Assembly (NCBI GenBank): GCA_027625915.1
Contig: JANTQA010000057.1
Coordinates: 8,618,001-8,682,000 of the forward strand
Source: Anaeramoeba flamelloides
Taxonomy: Eukaryota; Metamonada; Anaeramoebidae
Reading direction: 5' to 3'
Length of the DNA: 64,000 nucleotides
Shown here piece by piece: positions 13,439 through 24,882 of this stretch. A model generated the notes under the pieces. The model ran no database searches and was not told where the DNA came from. It saw nothing but the letters and a program-made list of their open reading frames with translations. The position numbers and the translations under genes are program-made. Numbering within the stretch: the first letter of the stretch is position 1; every line of letters starts with the position of its first letter.

Positions 13439-14929
13439 ATGTCTTCAACATTGGAAACAACGACTTCAAACGAAGATCTGGACTTGGAAGAGCCCAAAAG
13501 ATATGAGAGAGCAAATAACGAAGAGTCTGATCGTGATCAAAGCCAAGGCCGAAGAACGTCAAGCGATGAAGGCTACACCTCCCGATACGAGTCTCGTTGT
13601 TTGGTGAGTGTCGACAAATTTTTTGAGATCACCCAAAGAAACTCGACCTTTACAAAGGAGATCCTTGGCGGTATTGCGATGTTTTTCACGTCGCTGTACA
13701 TTTTGTCAGTGCAGCCGCGGATTTTAAAGATCGGCGGCGTCCCAACCAAGGGGACGAAGCAATCGACTGCACTTTTGACTGGTCTGGGCACCATCAGCAT
13801 GGGTCTTCTGACTGGCATTCCCCTCATGGTTTCTACAGGGCTGGGCGAGAACTACTTTTTTTCGAACAAGATCATTCTCAGGAACAACTCCTCATGGAAG
13901 ACTGCGGGATCGATCGTCTTCGTTCAGGGGATCATCATTGTCCTCATTTCGTGGCGGTTCCTGCGAGTCAAATTCCTGTCCTCGATCCCGCCCATGTTCC
14001 GGATCGGGATCGCGTTTGGTATTTCGCTCTTCATCGGCACGCTCGGCATGAAGTCGATGATTAACAACCCTGTCACCGAGGAGCCCGAATTGCACCACCG
14101 TTTGCTGCTCGCCGTTCTGTGCTTGGTTTTCGTCACTTCCTTTGCGCAGAGGAAGCAAATTTATGTTTTCTTATTGGCGCCGCTCATCACTGCAGTTGTT
14201 TCTCAGGTGATCAATGCTGCCATACGCAAATTTGAAATCCCCAAATGGGGGCTTTCGGGCCTTGGCGAAACTGCGTTTAAATTGAATTTCGATTGGAATG
14301 TCAGTGCCGTTTGGTTGATCCCCATCATGACAATTAACCAGTTATTTGATTCTGTTTGTACCATTCTGACGGTCATACAGTTCGCCTACCTGGACAATGT
14401 CCATTTTGACGAAAATAAATTTCTAGAGTTTATCACACAAAGCAAGACTTCCAAAATTCAAAGGGTGATCATCGTCACAGGCGTTTGGTCGTCCATTTCA
14501 GGGCTCTTTTGCAATTCCCAAATCGTCCCCTTTATCGAGTCCACCGTGGCAGTTACAGTGGGCGCCAGAACAGGGTTTTCAGCGGTGATCACAGGCATTT
14601 GCTTCCTCATTTCAATGCTTGTTTACCCCTTGATTTCACTGATACCAAACGAAGCCACAGCTCCCCTCATGGTGTACACAACAGCGATCGTTATTGGTAC
14701 GATTAAACATGTAGACTTTCACGATTTGAATACCATCATCCCAATCGTTGTATCAACGATTACAATCCCTTTAATGTCGAGTATACTGATGGGTATTGCC
14801 TTGGGTTATGTCACTTTAATATTGCTTTGGTTGGTTGCACCAGAAAAAAAATATAAAAATATTAATTACACAATGCTTATAGTCTTCGTTCTTGCTATTT
14901 TGGGGATAGTGTATGATTTATACGAATAG
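13439..14929 (+). CDS. AzgA-type purine (xanthine/guanine/adenine) permease
   Basis: 496 residues, no intron. After an acidic, Ser-rich cytosolic tail of about 55 residues, the protein has many membrane segments in the order of the AzgA branch of nucleobase:cation symporters. Family-like motifs include KFFEITQRNSTF before segment 1, GGIAMFFTSLYILSVQPRIL, STALLTGLGTISMGLLTGIP with GLGENYFF (family usually GMGLNAYF), NQLFDSVCTILTV (usually FDT-GTL) and FIESTVAVTVGARTGFSAV (usually YIESAAGVA-GGRTG). AzgA proteins import purines with protons across the plasma membrane. The changed residues at GLGENYFF and FDSVCT may alter specificity. The middle of the gene often exceeds 50% GC, against far lower values in both flanks, while the first about 120 and last about 150 bases are AT-rich. 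This may reflect gene transfer, strong codon selection or conversion. Family assignment is firm; substrate is not. Confidence 0.9.
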   Translation: MSSTLETTTSNEDLDLEEPKRYERANNEESDRDQSQGRRTSSDEGYTSRYESRCLVSVDKFFEITQRNSTFTKEILGGIAMFFTSLYILSVQPRILKIGGVPTKGTKQSTALLTGLGTISMGLLTGIPLMVSTGLGENYFFSNKIILRNNSSWKTAGSIVFVQGIIIVLISWRFLRVKFLSSIPPMFRIGIAFGISLFIGTLGMKSMINNPVTEEPELHHRLLLAVLCLVFVTSFAQRKQIYVFLLAPLITAVVSQVINAAIRKFEIPKWGLSGLGETAFKLNFDWNVSAVWLIPIMTINQLFDSVCTILTVIQFAYLDNVHFDENKFLEFITQSKTSKIQRVIIVTGVWSSISGLFCNSQIVPFIESTVAVTVGARTGFSAVITGICFLISMLVYPLISLIPNEATAPLMVYTTAIVIGTIKHVDFHDLNTIIPIVVSTITIPLMSSILMGIALGYVTLILLWLVAPEKKYKNINYTMLIVFVLAILGIVYDLYE

Positions 14930-14998
14930 TGTATGATTTATAATAATCGTTTTAGATGCAAATTATTCTCAATTATATTTATTTAGAGATATATCCTC

Positions 14999-15000
<2 letters not shown>

Positions 15001-15027
<27 letters not shown>
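15001..15027. repeat. TA dinucleotide microsatellite
   Basis: An uninterrupted run of TA repeats about 70 bp after the permease stop. A second run lies at 15628-15652, at the edge of an E-family fragment. Confidence 0.95.
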
Positions 15028-15029
<2 letters not shown>

Positions 15030-15652
15030 GTATATTATAAGATATTTCTAAAAAAGTGAGCCATTTTTTTTTAATTTCAAAGAATATTTTCTCTTCGTAA
15101 GAAGTCAGTTTTGTGGGCCTGCAAATAAAAATTAAGAGGAATATTAATACTAATTAAATCGGCGCCTATTATATATATGACTATCAAAATCATTGATCAA
15201 AATAATTTCCAAAAAATTTAAACACTTTTTTTTTGTACAAAACAAGGTACGGCAAAATTTAATAAAAAATCAACAATATGATAAGGATCCAAATGATTTT
15301 TTAAACAAAGAATATGCATTTATTAAAACTTTCTTTCACTTTAAAGTTTTATAGAGGATAAAACATCTGTTCACAAAAAATTTTTTACCATCAAAAAGAA
15401 GAAAATAACAATCAATCTCCACACCTTATAAATTATTATGTAAAATTGTGTTAATAAAAACTTTAATATTATTAATTAAAGTAATGTTTTACAAACAAGC
15501 AAATTGAATTATTATGTAGTAATCAATTTATGATAAATAATAATTTTGGATATTTAAACAGTTATATTGGAATGAAGTTTAATAAAGATATTTTAAAATA
15601 AATTTACCCTGTTTTTAAGAAATTGCTTATATATATATATATATATATATAT

Positions 15653-15960
15653 ACTGGATTCCAAAAATTTGGACACACTCAAAATCAAAAATAGGGAAAA
15701 AAAATCTCAATTTATTATATTTTTCCAAACTTAATATTAAATTATATACAAGTTGCCGAGTATAAATGTTTTTGTATGACACCTTTTTCAACCAAATAAA
15801 AGTAAAAAAAAAATAAAACCAAAAAATAAAAATCAGTGTGCCCAAAATGATGAAACAATTGGAAAAAAAAATTATATTGCTAAATTTGTTGAAATCCCAC
15901 AAACAATTATTGATCAATCAAATGGCTTGATACAATTAACTAATTTTAAGTGATTTTTCT
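15653..15960. mobile_element. Family E fragment (E6)
   Basis: Starts with an E-like end (ATTCCAAAAATTTGGACACA) and carries the internal hallmark of the family, ACAATTATTGATCAATC, followed by ACTAATTTT. The other end is not recognisable. A TA microsatellite abuts the left side. Confidence 0.45.
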
Positions 15961-16148
15961 ATTTAACTAAACTCAAAATCAACTTTCTATCAATCATTTT
16001 AACAAATCCCCCTACCAAAAAAAACGTATCGTGTAATTGGTAAAAAAAAAAAAATGAAAAAAAAAAAACGGAAAAGATAAAAAAATAATAAAAATAGTTT
16101 GCTAAAATCGAAATTATTTTCAAATTGGATAAAATTGCAGTATTGGTA

Positions 16149-16345
16149 CAGTCAGTTTCACTTTTAAGGCACAAACTTGCAACGAAATTTAAGGCACAAA
16201 AAAATCTCAAATTAAGGCACAAATTTTGGAATTTAATTTTTTACAATTTATTTTAACTAGAATTTGAATTTTGTGCTTTAATTTGAGATTTTTATTGTGC
16301 CTTAAATTTCGTTGAAAGTTTGTGTCTTAAAAGTGAAACTGACTG
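16149..16345. mobile_element. Hairpin MITE family A, copy 1
   Basis: 197 bp, flanked by TA on both sides. The two arms are nearly complete inverted copies, beginning CAGTCAGTTTCACTTTTAAG. Each arm has the motif AAGGCACAA or a one-base variant three times. It is non-coding. The ends resemble Tc1/mariner-type TACAGT ends. Confidence 0.9.
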
Positions 16346-16942
16346 TATTCTTTAAATTATCTTATCCATGACCAAATTTTTGGATTTTAGTATGTATAAT
16401 ATTTATATTTAATATTTTTTAATTGACATATTTATATCTTTTTATTTTTTTAGTTAAATCTTTATTTGTATGAAAGGGTTGAAGATTTTAATAAATATTC
16501 CTGAATGAATTATCTTCAATGAAACCATCTTAAAATTTTACTGTTTATATTAAACTTATTAAAATGGATTATAATTTTTCTGCACCTCGAAAATTATTCT
16601 CATTTTCCTTAAAAATAAAATTAAAAAAATTACTAAGCAAATCTTTAAATCTTTAAATATATTTATTTATTATTTATTGGGGGTGGTGAGGGTGGGAAAG
16701 CATTGAATTTTGCGAAATGAAAAAAGAAAATAGGAAAAATAATTAAAAAAATATTTTAAAAAACTAATAATATCGTTTGTATGGCCAAAATATAAAGTAT
16801 CTGTTGTTATTCCGTTTTCCAGGATTAACCAGTATTACGGAAAATAAAAGATCTTATTCAATAAACAGAAACCCTCAGGAAAAGTACCTTATGATTTTTT
16901 TTTCTGTTTTTTTTTTTATTTCTTAAATTAGAAAAACAAATG

Positions 16943-18227
16943 TAAACTTGAATTCGAATTTTTTAACACACCAAAATTCAATTTTTTTTAAAAAAAATAT
17001 TATTAAATCAATTCTAGAAGAAATACCAACTTAGAACAGATTTGATAATTGAAATGTTAACAATTCTTTATAAATTACAATACTTGCAAAACAAAAAATA
17101 AATAATTACCAATACTAATAAATTAAGGGGGTGCCAAAATTTTTGGAGAGAGCAAAACAAAAAAGGGCATTGTTGGTTTATTGTTAAGGGTTAGATGAAA
17201 CTTCATCTAATCTGTTAAAGAGGGAATTTTGAAGTGACTAAATTTGAGACTTCTAATTCAACGAGTGTCTAGATAGATACAGTCATTAGAAGTATTTGAA
17301 TCTTAATTTAGTTTTCTAAAATGAGAAAGAGTAAAAATCAAGAATTTGTAAAGAAAAAATGATAAGAAAGAAATGAATGAAGTGTGGAAAAAAATAAAGA
17401 GGTTTAAAATAATTGTTGAGAGAGACCTAGAATTTTCTGGTTTAATTGAATTTGTTGATAGGTTTTATTTTGTCTTTAGCCATGTTGATTGTGTATTGCG
17501 TCGTATTGGTCAGAAGATATTCTATGGTGATGTTATAGATTTCTTTTATGTTCATTTTCCTAAATAATTCATCTGTGTTTTTTTTTTGATTATTATGTTA
17601 TAGTCAAAAATTTTGATTTTTTTGATTTGTTTTTCCCAGTGTTTACTGGTTCTTTCATATTTTTTCATAATCCCAAATAAAGTGGTATATGTCATCAACT
17701 TTTTTGTTACTGCATGGGTATAATTTAGAATTTACTCCCTTTCCCAATCTGTCTATGTATCTATTCAACCAATTACATAAGGCTTTGAGTATGAATAATG
17801 AAGTTGACGATTTCTGGTTTAAATAGGGCTGTTTTCCTTGAATTTTTTCTGGGAACTTGCTAATATTTGGGTATTTCTTTAGTTTTCAGTTCTCAAAAAA
17901 AATACATTAGTAAATATGTTTAAATTCTATTAACAATTATTGATCGATCAGAAGGTTAGGTATCATCAGCTAATTTTATTTGAGTTCTTTTATTTTGAAG
18001 AGCTCAACTTTAACTTAATGTAAATGATTCGAAGACAATTATTGATCGAATGAAATAGGTTATGTAATTTAAACAATAAAATAAAAATTAAAAAATAAAA
18101 GATGAAAAAATGATTTTCATATTTTTCAAAAATCAAAATTATTACCGATTTGAATGAAATTGTTTTATTTTGGAACTGTTTGAATCATTTTAATTGTGTT
18201 AAAGGTTTTGAATTTTATGTTTAGTTT
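16943..18227. mobile_element. Family E element, copy 2, with internal insertion
   Basis: The two parts, 16943-17161 and 17895-18227, together match the inverse of copy E1 (22128-22665) along its full length. The left part carries CACACCAAAATTCAA and TTTTTGGAGAGAGCAAAAC; the right part carries ATTGATCGATCA and TCAAAATTATTACCGATTTG. The 733 bp between them are an insertion (next entry). Confidence 0.7.
17162..17894 (-). mobile_element. LINE-like remnant inserted in element E2
   Basis: Absent from the equivalent site in copy E1, so it is an insertion. On the minus strand around 17680-17800 it reads WLNRYIDRLGKGVNSKLY followed by PCSNKK and DDIYHFIWDYEK. This resembles the Cys/His segment near the end of non-LTR retrotransposon polyproteins, where C-x-C and H-x-C pairs follow the reverse transcriptase. 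Stops interrupt the frame. A plus-strand open frame at 17373-17567 is probably incidental. The identification rests on a short match. Confidence 0.4.
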
Positions 18228-18309
18228 GCCTTAACATGATTTAAAATATTGAGTAAAATCCACCGATTCTACTCTAATTCTTTTAAATTCCTGAAAACAT
18301 ATGACAGGG

Positions 18310-18852
18310 AATATTTTTGGGAAAATTATAATTTCCCAAATTTGGACAAATTTCAAAATTGGTAAAATTCTCAATTTTTTTCTGAATAGTCAATTTCATT
18401 GTAAAATTTTAGTTGCTAGGTATTTTAAAACCCCTTTCTGGTGGGTTACGGCAGGTTAGGGTATTGTATTGTCGGTTTGGATGATATGTTAAGGATTTTT
18501 GGCAAAGATTTAAAAAAAAAAAAAAAAAGTTAAGTGACCAATTAGACTTTTATAACTTGTTTTAAGGGATAGAAATTTTCCACTTATATTTGGTGGTTGA
18601 AATTTGATTTCGAACAAATTTTTAAAAATATTTAATATTGATGATTTCAACATTTTGGATTTTCTCCAATTTAAGTAATAAAAATACTACCAATATACAA
18701 AATAATATTTTTAGTTTTTCCTCTCACAATCCTTAAAAAGAATTAAATCCCTTCATATCACTGAAAATAATCAAGAAACTCATCGTAAATACAAAATAAT
18801 TAAATTTTATCAATTTTCAAATTTCAGAATATACCGATATTTATCATATATG

Positions 18853-18870
<18 letters not shown>
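18310..18870. repeat. Dispersed repeat family L, copy 1
   Basis: Matches 50010-50560 in the same orientation over about 550 bp. Shared stretches include CAATTAGACTTTT, TTTTCCACTTA, AGTATTGATGATTTCAA (with one change) and TTTCCTCTCACAAT. No coding frame and no clear terminal inverted repeats, so its class is unknown. Confidence 0.7.
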
Positions 18871-18884
<14 letters not shown>

Positions 18885-19764
18885 CGATGGATTGTGGATT
18901 TTCAAAACTTTTCTATATTATCTTTAAAGTAAATATATCCCAAAGTTGAATTATACTAACATTCATTTTTACTTATTTAAATTTTATTTTTAGACAACAA
19001 TAGAACTTTTTCTATACTAGAGGGTTTTAAAAATCGTAATAAACACCATTTCTAATATTGTGACACACCTCAAGACAAGGAAAATTTTTTCAAAAAAAAA
19101 AATCTCTAAATTTTTTATTTTTGAAATACATTCATATAATAAACATTATTATACATAAAAGTTTTCAAAAAGATTGACAATTTTAATAGAGATTAATAGG
19201 AATTGAAAAAAAAATGAAATTTTTCAGTAATATTTTTTCATTTTGAATTGTTAAATTTTTGAAATTTTTATTTGGCTTAGTGAAAAGGTATTGTTGTTGT
19301 ATTTTTTTAAGAGTCTAAAAAAATATATTTTTCAATTTGAAAATAGCACAAAATATTTCAATCTCAAGATATCGCTAAATTGAATTGAAAATATGATTTT
19401 TTAACTGTTTTGGAATATTTTTTATCATTTTTTTTTTTTTCCATGTTTGAGTTTTTATATACATTCCCGATCGTTTTCTACAAATTTCTTAAACATTTAT
19501 TCTTTTTTCAATCTTTATGTTCAATCAAAAATTAATTCATTTCAACTTTTTTCATTAAAAAAATACCCCCAACATTTGGTGTTTTTTTAAAAGTCGGTAT
19601 TTTTGAAAAGGGGGGTATTCAGATTTTCATGAGTTATATAGATATCCTTTTTTTATTATATACAATTATGATAACTTTCAAAAAATAATTTAAAAAAGAA
19701 GTATAACTGAAATCCAATGTATCGTTTTGGCTAACTTTAATTTTCGGTGTTTAAATTTTCCTTG

Positions 19765-20320
19765 TAGTGCTGAAATAATAAATTGAAAAAAAAAAAAAAA
19801 AAATCCTTTATTATTCAAAAACGATTAATAATTAAATCTGATTTGTAATTAAATTTTAAATCATTCTAAATATATAAAACCCCGTTATTTTATAAATACA
19901 AACAAAATAAAACCAAAAATGAAAAAAAAAGTAAGTCTCAATTTTTGAAATGAGTATTACGGATTTTTTGATTACTGGACTTTTTACTGAAACAAAGTTA
20001 ATAAAGAGATTTTTTACTAATAATTAAATTTCATTTTAAAAGACATTACATAGTCTCAATTTTCTTTGTAATTATTTGTCTTTTAGAAGATCATTTTTTT
20101 TTTACATGATCTTTCTGCAAAAAAAAAGTATTAAAAAAAAAAGAATAATTTTTCGGAAAAAAAAAAAAAGAAAAAGAAAAACAAAAATTTCAAAAATTAG
20201 AAAAAATGATTCTGATCCAAAAATTTGAAAATATTTTTTTGATAAGAATACTGCAATAAATCATAAAAGCAACTTCCATTAACATTATAAAGCGAGTTAA
20301 AATTTTTTAAATCTGGTTCA
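19765..20320. repeat. Dispersed repeat family K, copy 1
   Basis: Matches 28645-29245 in the same orientation. Shared stretches include CTGAAATAATAAATTG, AAAAGACATTACAT, GTAATTATTTGTCTTTT and ACAACTTCCATTAACAT-like sequence near the right end. Non-coding, with long A runs in the same relative places in both copies. Class unknown. Confidence 0.7.
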
Positions 20321-20600
20321 CATAGAACGACAATAAATACATACCCTCAATATTTTTAAGTTCTTGAATCTTGATTATATTGTAAATTAACTTTAATATC
20401 AAAGATGAAATGTTAATTAAATTCTTACTTTTGTTGATAGTTAGTTTAAAAAAAGTGAGTACTTTTTTAAAATTTTTTGCAGTTTAATATTTAAAAGAAG
20501 TGAAGATTTTTTTAGAATTTAAACTTTTTGAAAGTTTACTATTTTAAAAAGCAGGGGTGTAGTTTTTTTAAGTGGGTAGAGGTTGGTTTGCAAAGCTAAA

Positions 20601-21143
20601 GTAGAATAAATTCCACGAATTTGGGTACAGTCAAAACATGAGAAAGAATAAAAATACTACATTTTCAATTCAATTTGAAAATAAATTTGATTTTATAAAT
20701 TTTTTAATCATTTTTTGTCTTTTCTTTTTTGTTGTTATTTCATTTTTTTGAATTTAGAAATCTCTTTCGGTCGATCTGGAATTTATATAAAATGATTGAT
20801 AATAGGTTAATATTAAGTTTGGTTAAATAGAAAAAATAAATACAATCTGTTGATAAGTATCTTATCATTTGATCGATCAAGAATTTTTGGTGAAATTTCT
20901 ACCAATTCCCCATTGAAATTATTTATTCTTCTTTATTGATATTTTTATGAACACATTGATTTTTTTTGAGTTTTATATTTTTTGCTTTAATTTTGATAAA
21001 AATGATTATATAGAAAAAAAGGCTAAATCTTCATAAACTTAAAAGTGGTTTAATATTATGTTTGTAAAAAAAATAATAAATTATTAGTTTTTTATGCCTA
21101 TTTTAGATTTTTGGTGTGCCCAAAATTTTTGAATGGGGGTTTA
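20601..21143. mobile_element. Family E element, divergent copy (E3)
   Basis: The right end reads GGTGTGCCCAAAATTTTTG then GGGGGTTTA, the E-family terminus. The left end near 20612 (CACGAATTTGGGTACAG) is a worn inverse. The middle carries TTTGATCGATCAAGAATTT, the family's internal hallmark. Length agrees with the 538-bp copy E1. Confidence 0.5.
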
Positions 21144-22090
21144 CATTTCTAAAATAAATGTAACACTTTCTTGAAATAGAAAATTTGGAAAAGGTTTTAA
21201 TTTTGCGAATCTGAAATTATAAAAAAAAAAGTTGGAACTTATATCAAAAAGTTTTAAATTGAAATGATTAATTATTTTTTTTCATACTAGTGTATCTAAA
21301 GTGTATTTTTTATTGGTATGTTTTTTTTTTTTTCATTTGGAATTGATTTTAGATTTTAATGGTGATTAATAATCCAGTTTGTGATAACTTTATCGATCGA
21401 AGAAAAATCAGGAAAAAAATTTATTGAAAAATTTGTCTTTTCGTTATCATTTTACAATTAAAACAGATTTGACTCTTTTTCGATTTGATATATTTTTTTT
21501 CCTAAATGGTTGTTTTGATTATAGAAATATTTGCGATATTGTTTCATAATTTCAATTTTTTTATTGTTTTTTGATATGAAACTATTTTACAATTTTTTTT
21601 TTTTTTTTTTTTTGAGTTGTTATTTTCTGATATTTAGATATAAATATTCAAAGAGGCATCTTGAAGATTTTTTTTACAAGTTGTATATTTTTTTTTGTAA
21701 GGTTTTTATAAAGTTTTTATTTTTGTTTTCCTTCTTCCTTTTTCTCTATTAGAGTTTTCAAAGGGTTATTTTGTAATTTTAACTCTCTATTTTTATATCT
21801 TTCCTGATTTTTATTTATGTATATTGATCTAACTAATCTTCTAAAATTAAAATGATTCCAGAATTAAAAAAAAGAAGCTCATTCCATATTTTTTCCGGTT
21901 CCAATTTTTAAAAAAATAGAATAAAATTATGATGTTATTTCAAAAGTAAATGGGAAAAAAATTCTTCTGATTATCTTTTTTCAATTCTGGTATCTTACTT
22001 TAATTAGAAGATTAATTTGGGCAATATATAGACAATATATCATATAAAAAAAAATCTGTAAAATAAATAAATGTATCAAAAATTGTAATA

Positions 22091-23074
22091 CAGTTGTTCC
22101 AAGTCTACCATAAAACTCTAAATAAAATAAACTAAAATTCAAAATTTTCCACACAGCTAAAACGTTCCAAACAATCATAATAATAAAATTTCATTGAAAT
22201 TGGAGATAATTTTGATTTTTGAAAAATATGAAAATCATTTTTTCATCTTTTAGTTTTTGTTTTCATTAAATTGTTTGAATTACGTAATTTGCTTCATTGG
22301 ATCAAAATTTTTCTACAAGGTTTATATTAAGTTAAAGTTGAGTTGTTCCAAATAGAAGAACTCAAATAAAATTAGTTGGTAGTATCTAACCATTTGATCG
22401 ATAAATATTTCCAAATAGAATTTCAACAAATTTACTAATGTATTTTTTTGTTTTGCTCTCTCCAAAATTTTTAACACACCCATGATTTATTTGTATTGAT
22501 AATTATTTATTTTTTGTTTTGTGAGTATTGTAATTTATAAAAAGGTGTTAACATTTCAATTAGTGAATGGTTCTAATTTGGTAAATCTTCGAGAATTGAT
22601 TAAATAAGTTTTTTTTTTTTCACAAATCGAATTTTGGTGTGTTAAAAATTTTGAATTGGGGTTTACAATTGTTTTTTCTATTCTTATTTCCCATTTTCAA
22701 AAAATTTGGAAATAAGAGTTATTATTCAAAAAAAAATTCAATAAATGAGCTATTATTCAAATTTTTTAAAAATCAAAAAAAAAAATTCAAGATCCCATCA
22801 AATTTAAAAATTATTGGTCCAAAACAGCCCCAAAAAAAAAATCAATATTTACTGATATATAAAAATTTACCTTTTTTGTATAATATTGTAAAGTGCTTCA
22901 AGAATCTTCAAATTTTTTTTTTTCATTTTCCTAAATTTGAATAATAGCTCATTTATCATTAAAAATCTTTTTGGAATAATAACTCTTATTTCCGAATTTT
23001 TTGAAAAAGGAGAATAAGAATAGAAAAACTAATTGTGTTTTATTTAAAGTTTTATGGTAAACTTGGAAAGACTG
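22091..23074. mobile_element. Family F element, copy 1, containing an E element
   Basis: TA-flanked. The left end CAGTTGTTCCAAGTCTACCA and right end GGTAAACTTGGAAAGACTG are inverse copies; the arms continue through GAAATAAGAGTTATTATTC and AATGAGCTATTATTCAAATT. The copy at 48781-49226 has the same arms and is 446 bp. This one is longer because E1 (22128-22665) sits in its left arm. Confidence 0.8.
22128..22665. mobile_element. Family E element, copy 1 (E1), nested in F1
   Basis: 538 bp with TAAAC at the left and GTTTA at the right. The ends are inverse copies, sharing TTCAAAATTTT and CACAC. It interrupts the left arm of F1 between AATAAAA and CAATTG, which are nearly contiguous in F2. It carries TTTGATCGATAAATATTT inside and no coding frame. 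Confidence 0.75.
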
Positions 23075-24882
23075 TATATTTCTTCAGAAAACTTTAATTG
23101 TAAAAGAAAATGAAGAAGGTGAAGTGAATTTTTTTTACAGTTTTTCTTCAAATATAATTATTGTTACTTTACCTCTTTGAAAATATTATAAACAAAAAAA
23201 AAAGATTTGTCACAGTCATAATCTCCAGAAAGTATTTATTACTGTTGTTATTGTGAGATCTATTTTCTTTGGTAAAGTATATAGTAGACAAAAAAAACCT
23301 GAAAAATTTAATATATAAAATATATCAAAAAAGAAAGTTTTTTTCTTTGTTTGGGAATCATTTTTGTAAAAAAAACAAGAATTTTAAGGAACAAGGTTTC
23401 AGGTGAAAACTGTGAAGTAATGTATAAAATCACTCTTGGGAGAATTGTGTAATCTCAGTAATATTTATACACTGTCAATTACTTTGAAAAAATGAGAAAT
23501 TTTCACAATTTCAACAATTTTCACAATTTTCCTTGAAAGAACATGCCAAAATTTTGATTTTAATATTTAAGAATTTCTATTTCAACTTTCTGAACTCGCA
23601 GTAATTCTACTAGCTGTTCTACATAATTTTTACATTTGATTGTATAAGTTTGAAATGTTCTCAAATTTGAAATTGCACTTGAATGTACCCAAAGGCATTT
23701 TTTTGCAATAATTTTTTTGTTATTTTCTTTTTCCGTTCATTGAAAAGCAAAGAAAAATAGTCTTTGTGAAAAAGTAATGATGACAAAAAATGTTTTTTTT
23801 TTTTTTTCCAATATCTTCAAATTGAAAATTCTTTTTGAGAAGTGAAAGAGAAATAATACAATCACTCAACCCCCTCAAGGGTGGGAACGTAGTCCTTAAT
23901 ATCGTTTGAAACAAAAATAAAAGTTATTAGCAACAGTTAATTCTCTGTAGTAAAAAAAAATGTTTCAAATTCCTTCCTCGGTCTATTCTTTAATCTTTGT
24001 TTTTTTTATACTTTTCGCTCCATCAAACAATCGTTCAAAGTTAATGGGGTTTCAAAATGGTATTTTAACAAAATACCCTTTTCTAAATTGACTATTTAAA
24101 AAATAACATCGGAATTGGTAATAAAAAATAAAGAATTTCTTGTTTTTAAAAAAGGAAACTTGAATTTTAAATTAAGATCCTTGTTCATCAAAATTAGAGA
24201 AAGTTTTGAACAATTTGTTCGAAAATACATCAGTTCCTCAAGATAGAATGTTTCTATTTTCGAAGAAATATTTCTTAATTTGAAAACTTTTTCGAATTTT
24301 TGATCAAATCCAATCAAATCTTCAAAAGATATTAAGACACAATTCTTTGAATACCAAATCTTTTGAAAATGATTCATTTTTTACATACTAATAAAAATCA
24401 TTTATTAAAAACGAAAAAACAACCAAATTAAGATCAAGAAAGTTGGTAACTGAATATGAATAAAAATTCGAAAATGGATTATTGAAAGAACATTCTTGAT
24501 TTGAAATTATCTTTCAATGAATATGTAACGATTTTTTTTTTAAAATTTTTATTTTGCAATTTTATTTTCTGTGACAACTTTTAAGATCAAAGTGATCAGA
24601 AAAAAATTTGATACAACATTTTTAAAATTTTTAGAACAATCAGAAATATTGATCAAAATATTTTTTAATTCAAAAAATCCTTTCGACAAATAAACAAAAA
24701 AATAAAAGTCAAAACTCTGTTTAATTACTCACAACAATCATGAAAATTCACACAGGAATTTGAAAAATTAGAGGGTAATGGTTTTACAATGATTAGGATT
24801 CATTCTTTTTCTCTTTTTAAATTTTTTTTTTATTAAATTTTAAACCACCACCTTTTAACCGCCTCCATCCACCAAAAGGAAA

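Larger units (their letters stand above)
14930..24882. other. 10-kb spacer filled with repeats
   Basis: No gene is supported. It holds TA microsatellites, E6, A1, E2 with a LINE remnant, L1, K1, E3, and F1 with E1 nested in it. The remaining stretches (15028-15627, 18871-19764, 21144-22090, 23075-24882) are AT-rich with homopolymers. The last, 1.8 kb, shows nothing beyond A-rich leader sequence near 24860. Confidence 0.6.

Noticed and set aside
13892-14158. Minus-strand frames opposite the permease
   Set aside because: High GC lowers the number of stops; the plus-strand product is a clear membrane transporter.
17373-17567. 64-codon plus-strand frame inside the LINE-like insertion
   Set aside because: The better protein-like signal in this insertion is on the opposite strand.
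16943-22665. One 5.7-kb element with long inverted repeats at both ends
   Set aside because: The two inverted arms are each complete short E elements; the right one sits inside F1, so the span is not a single unit.
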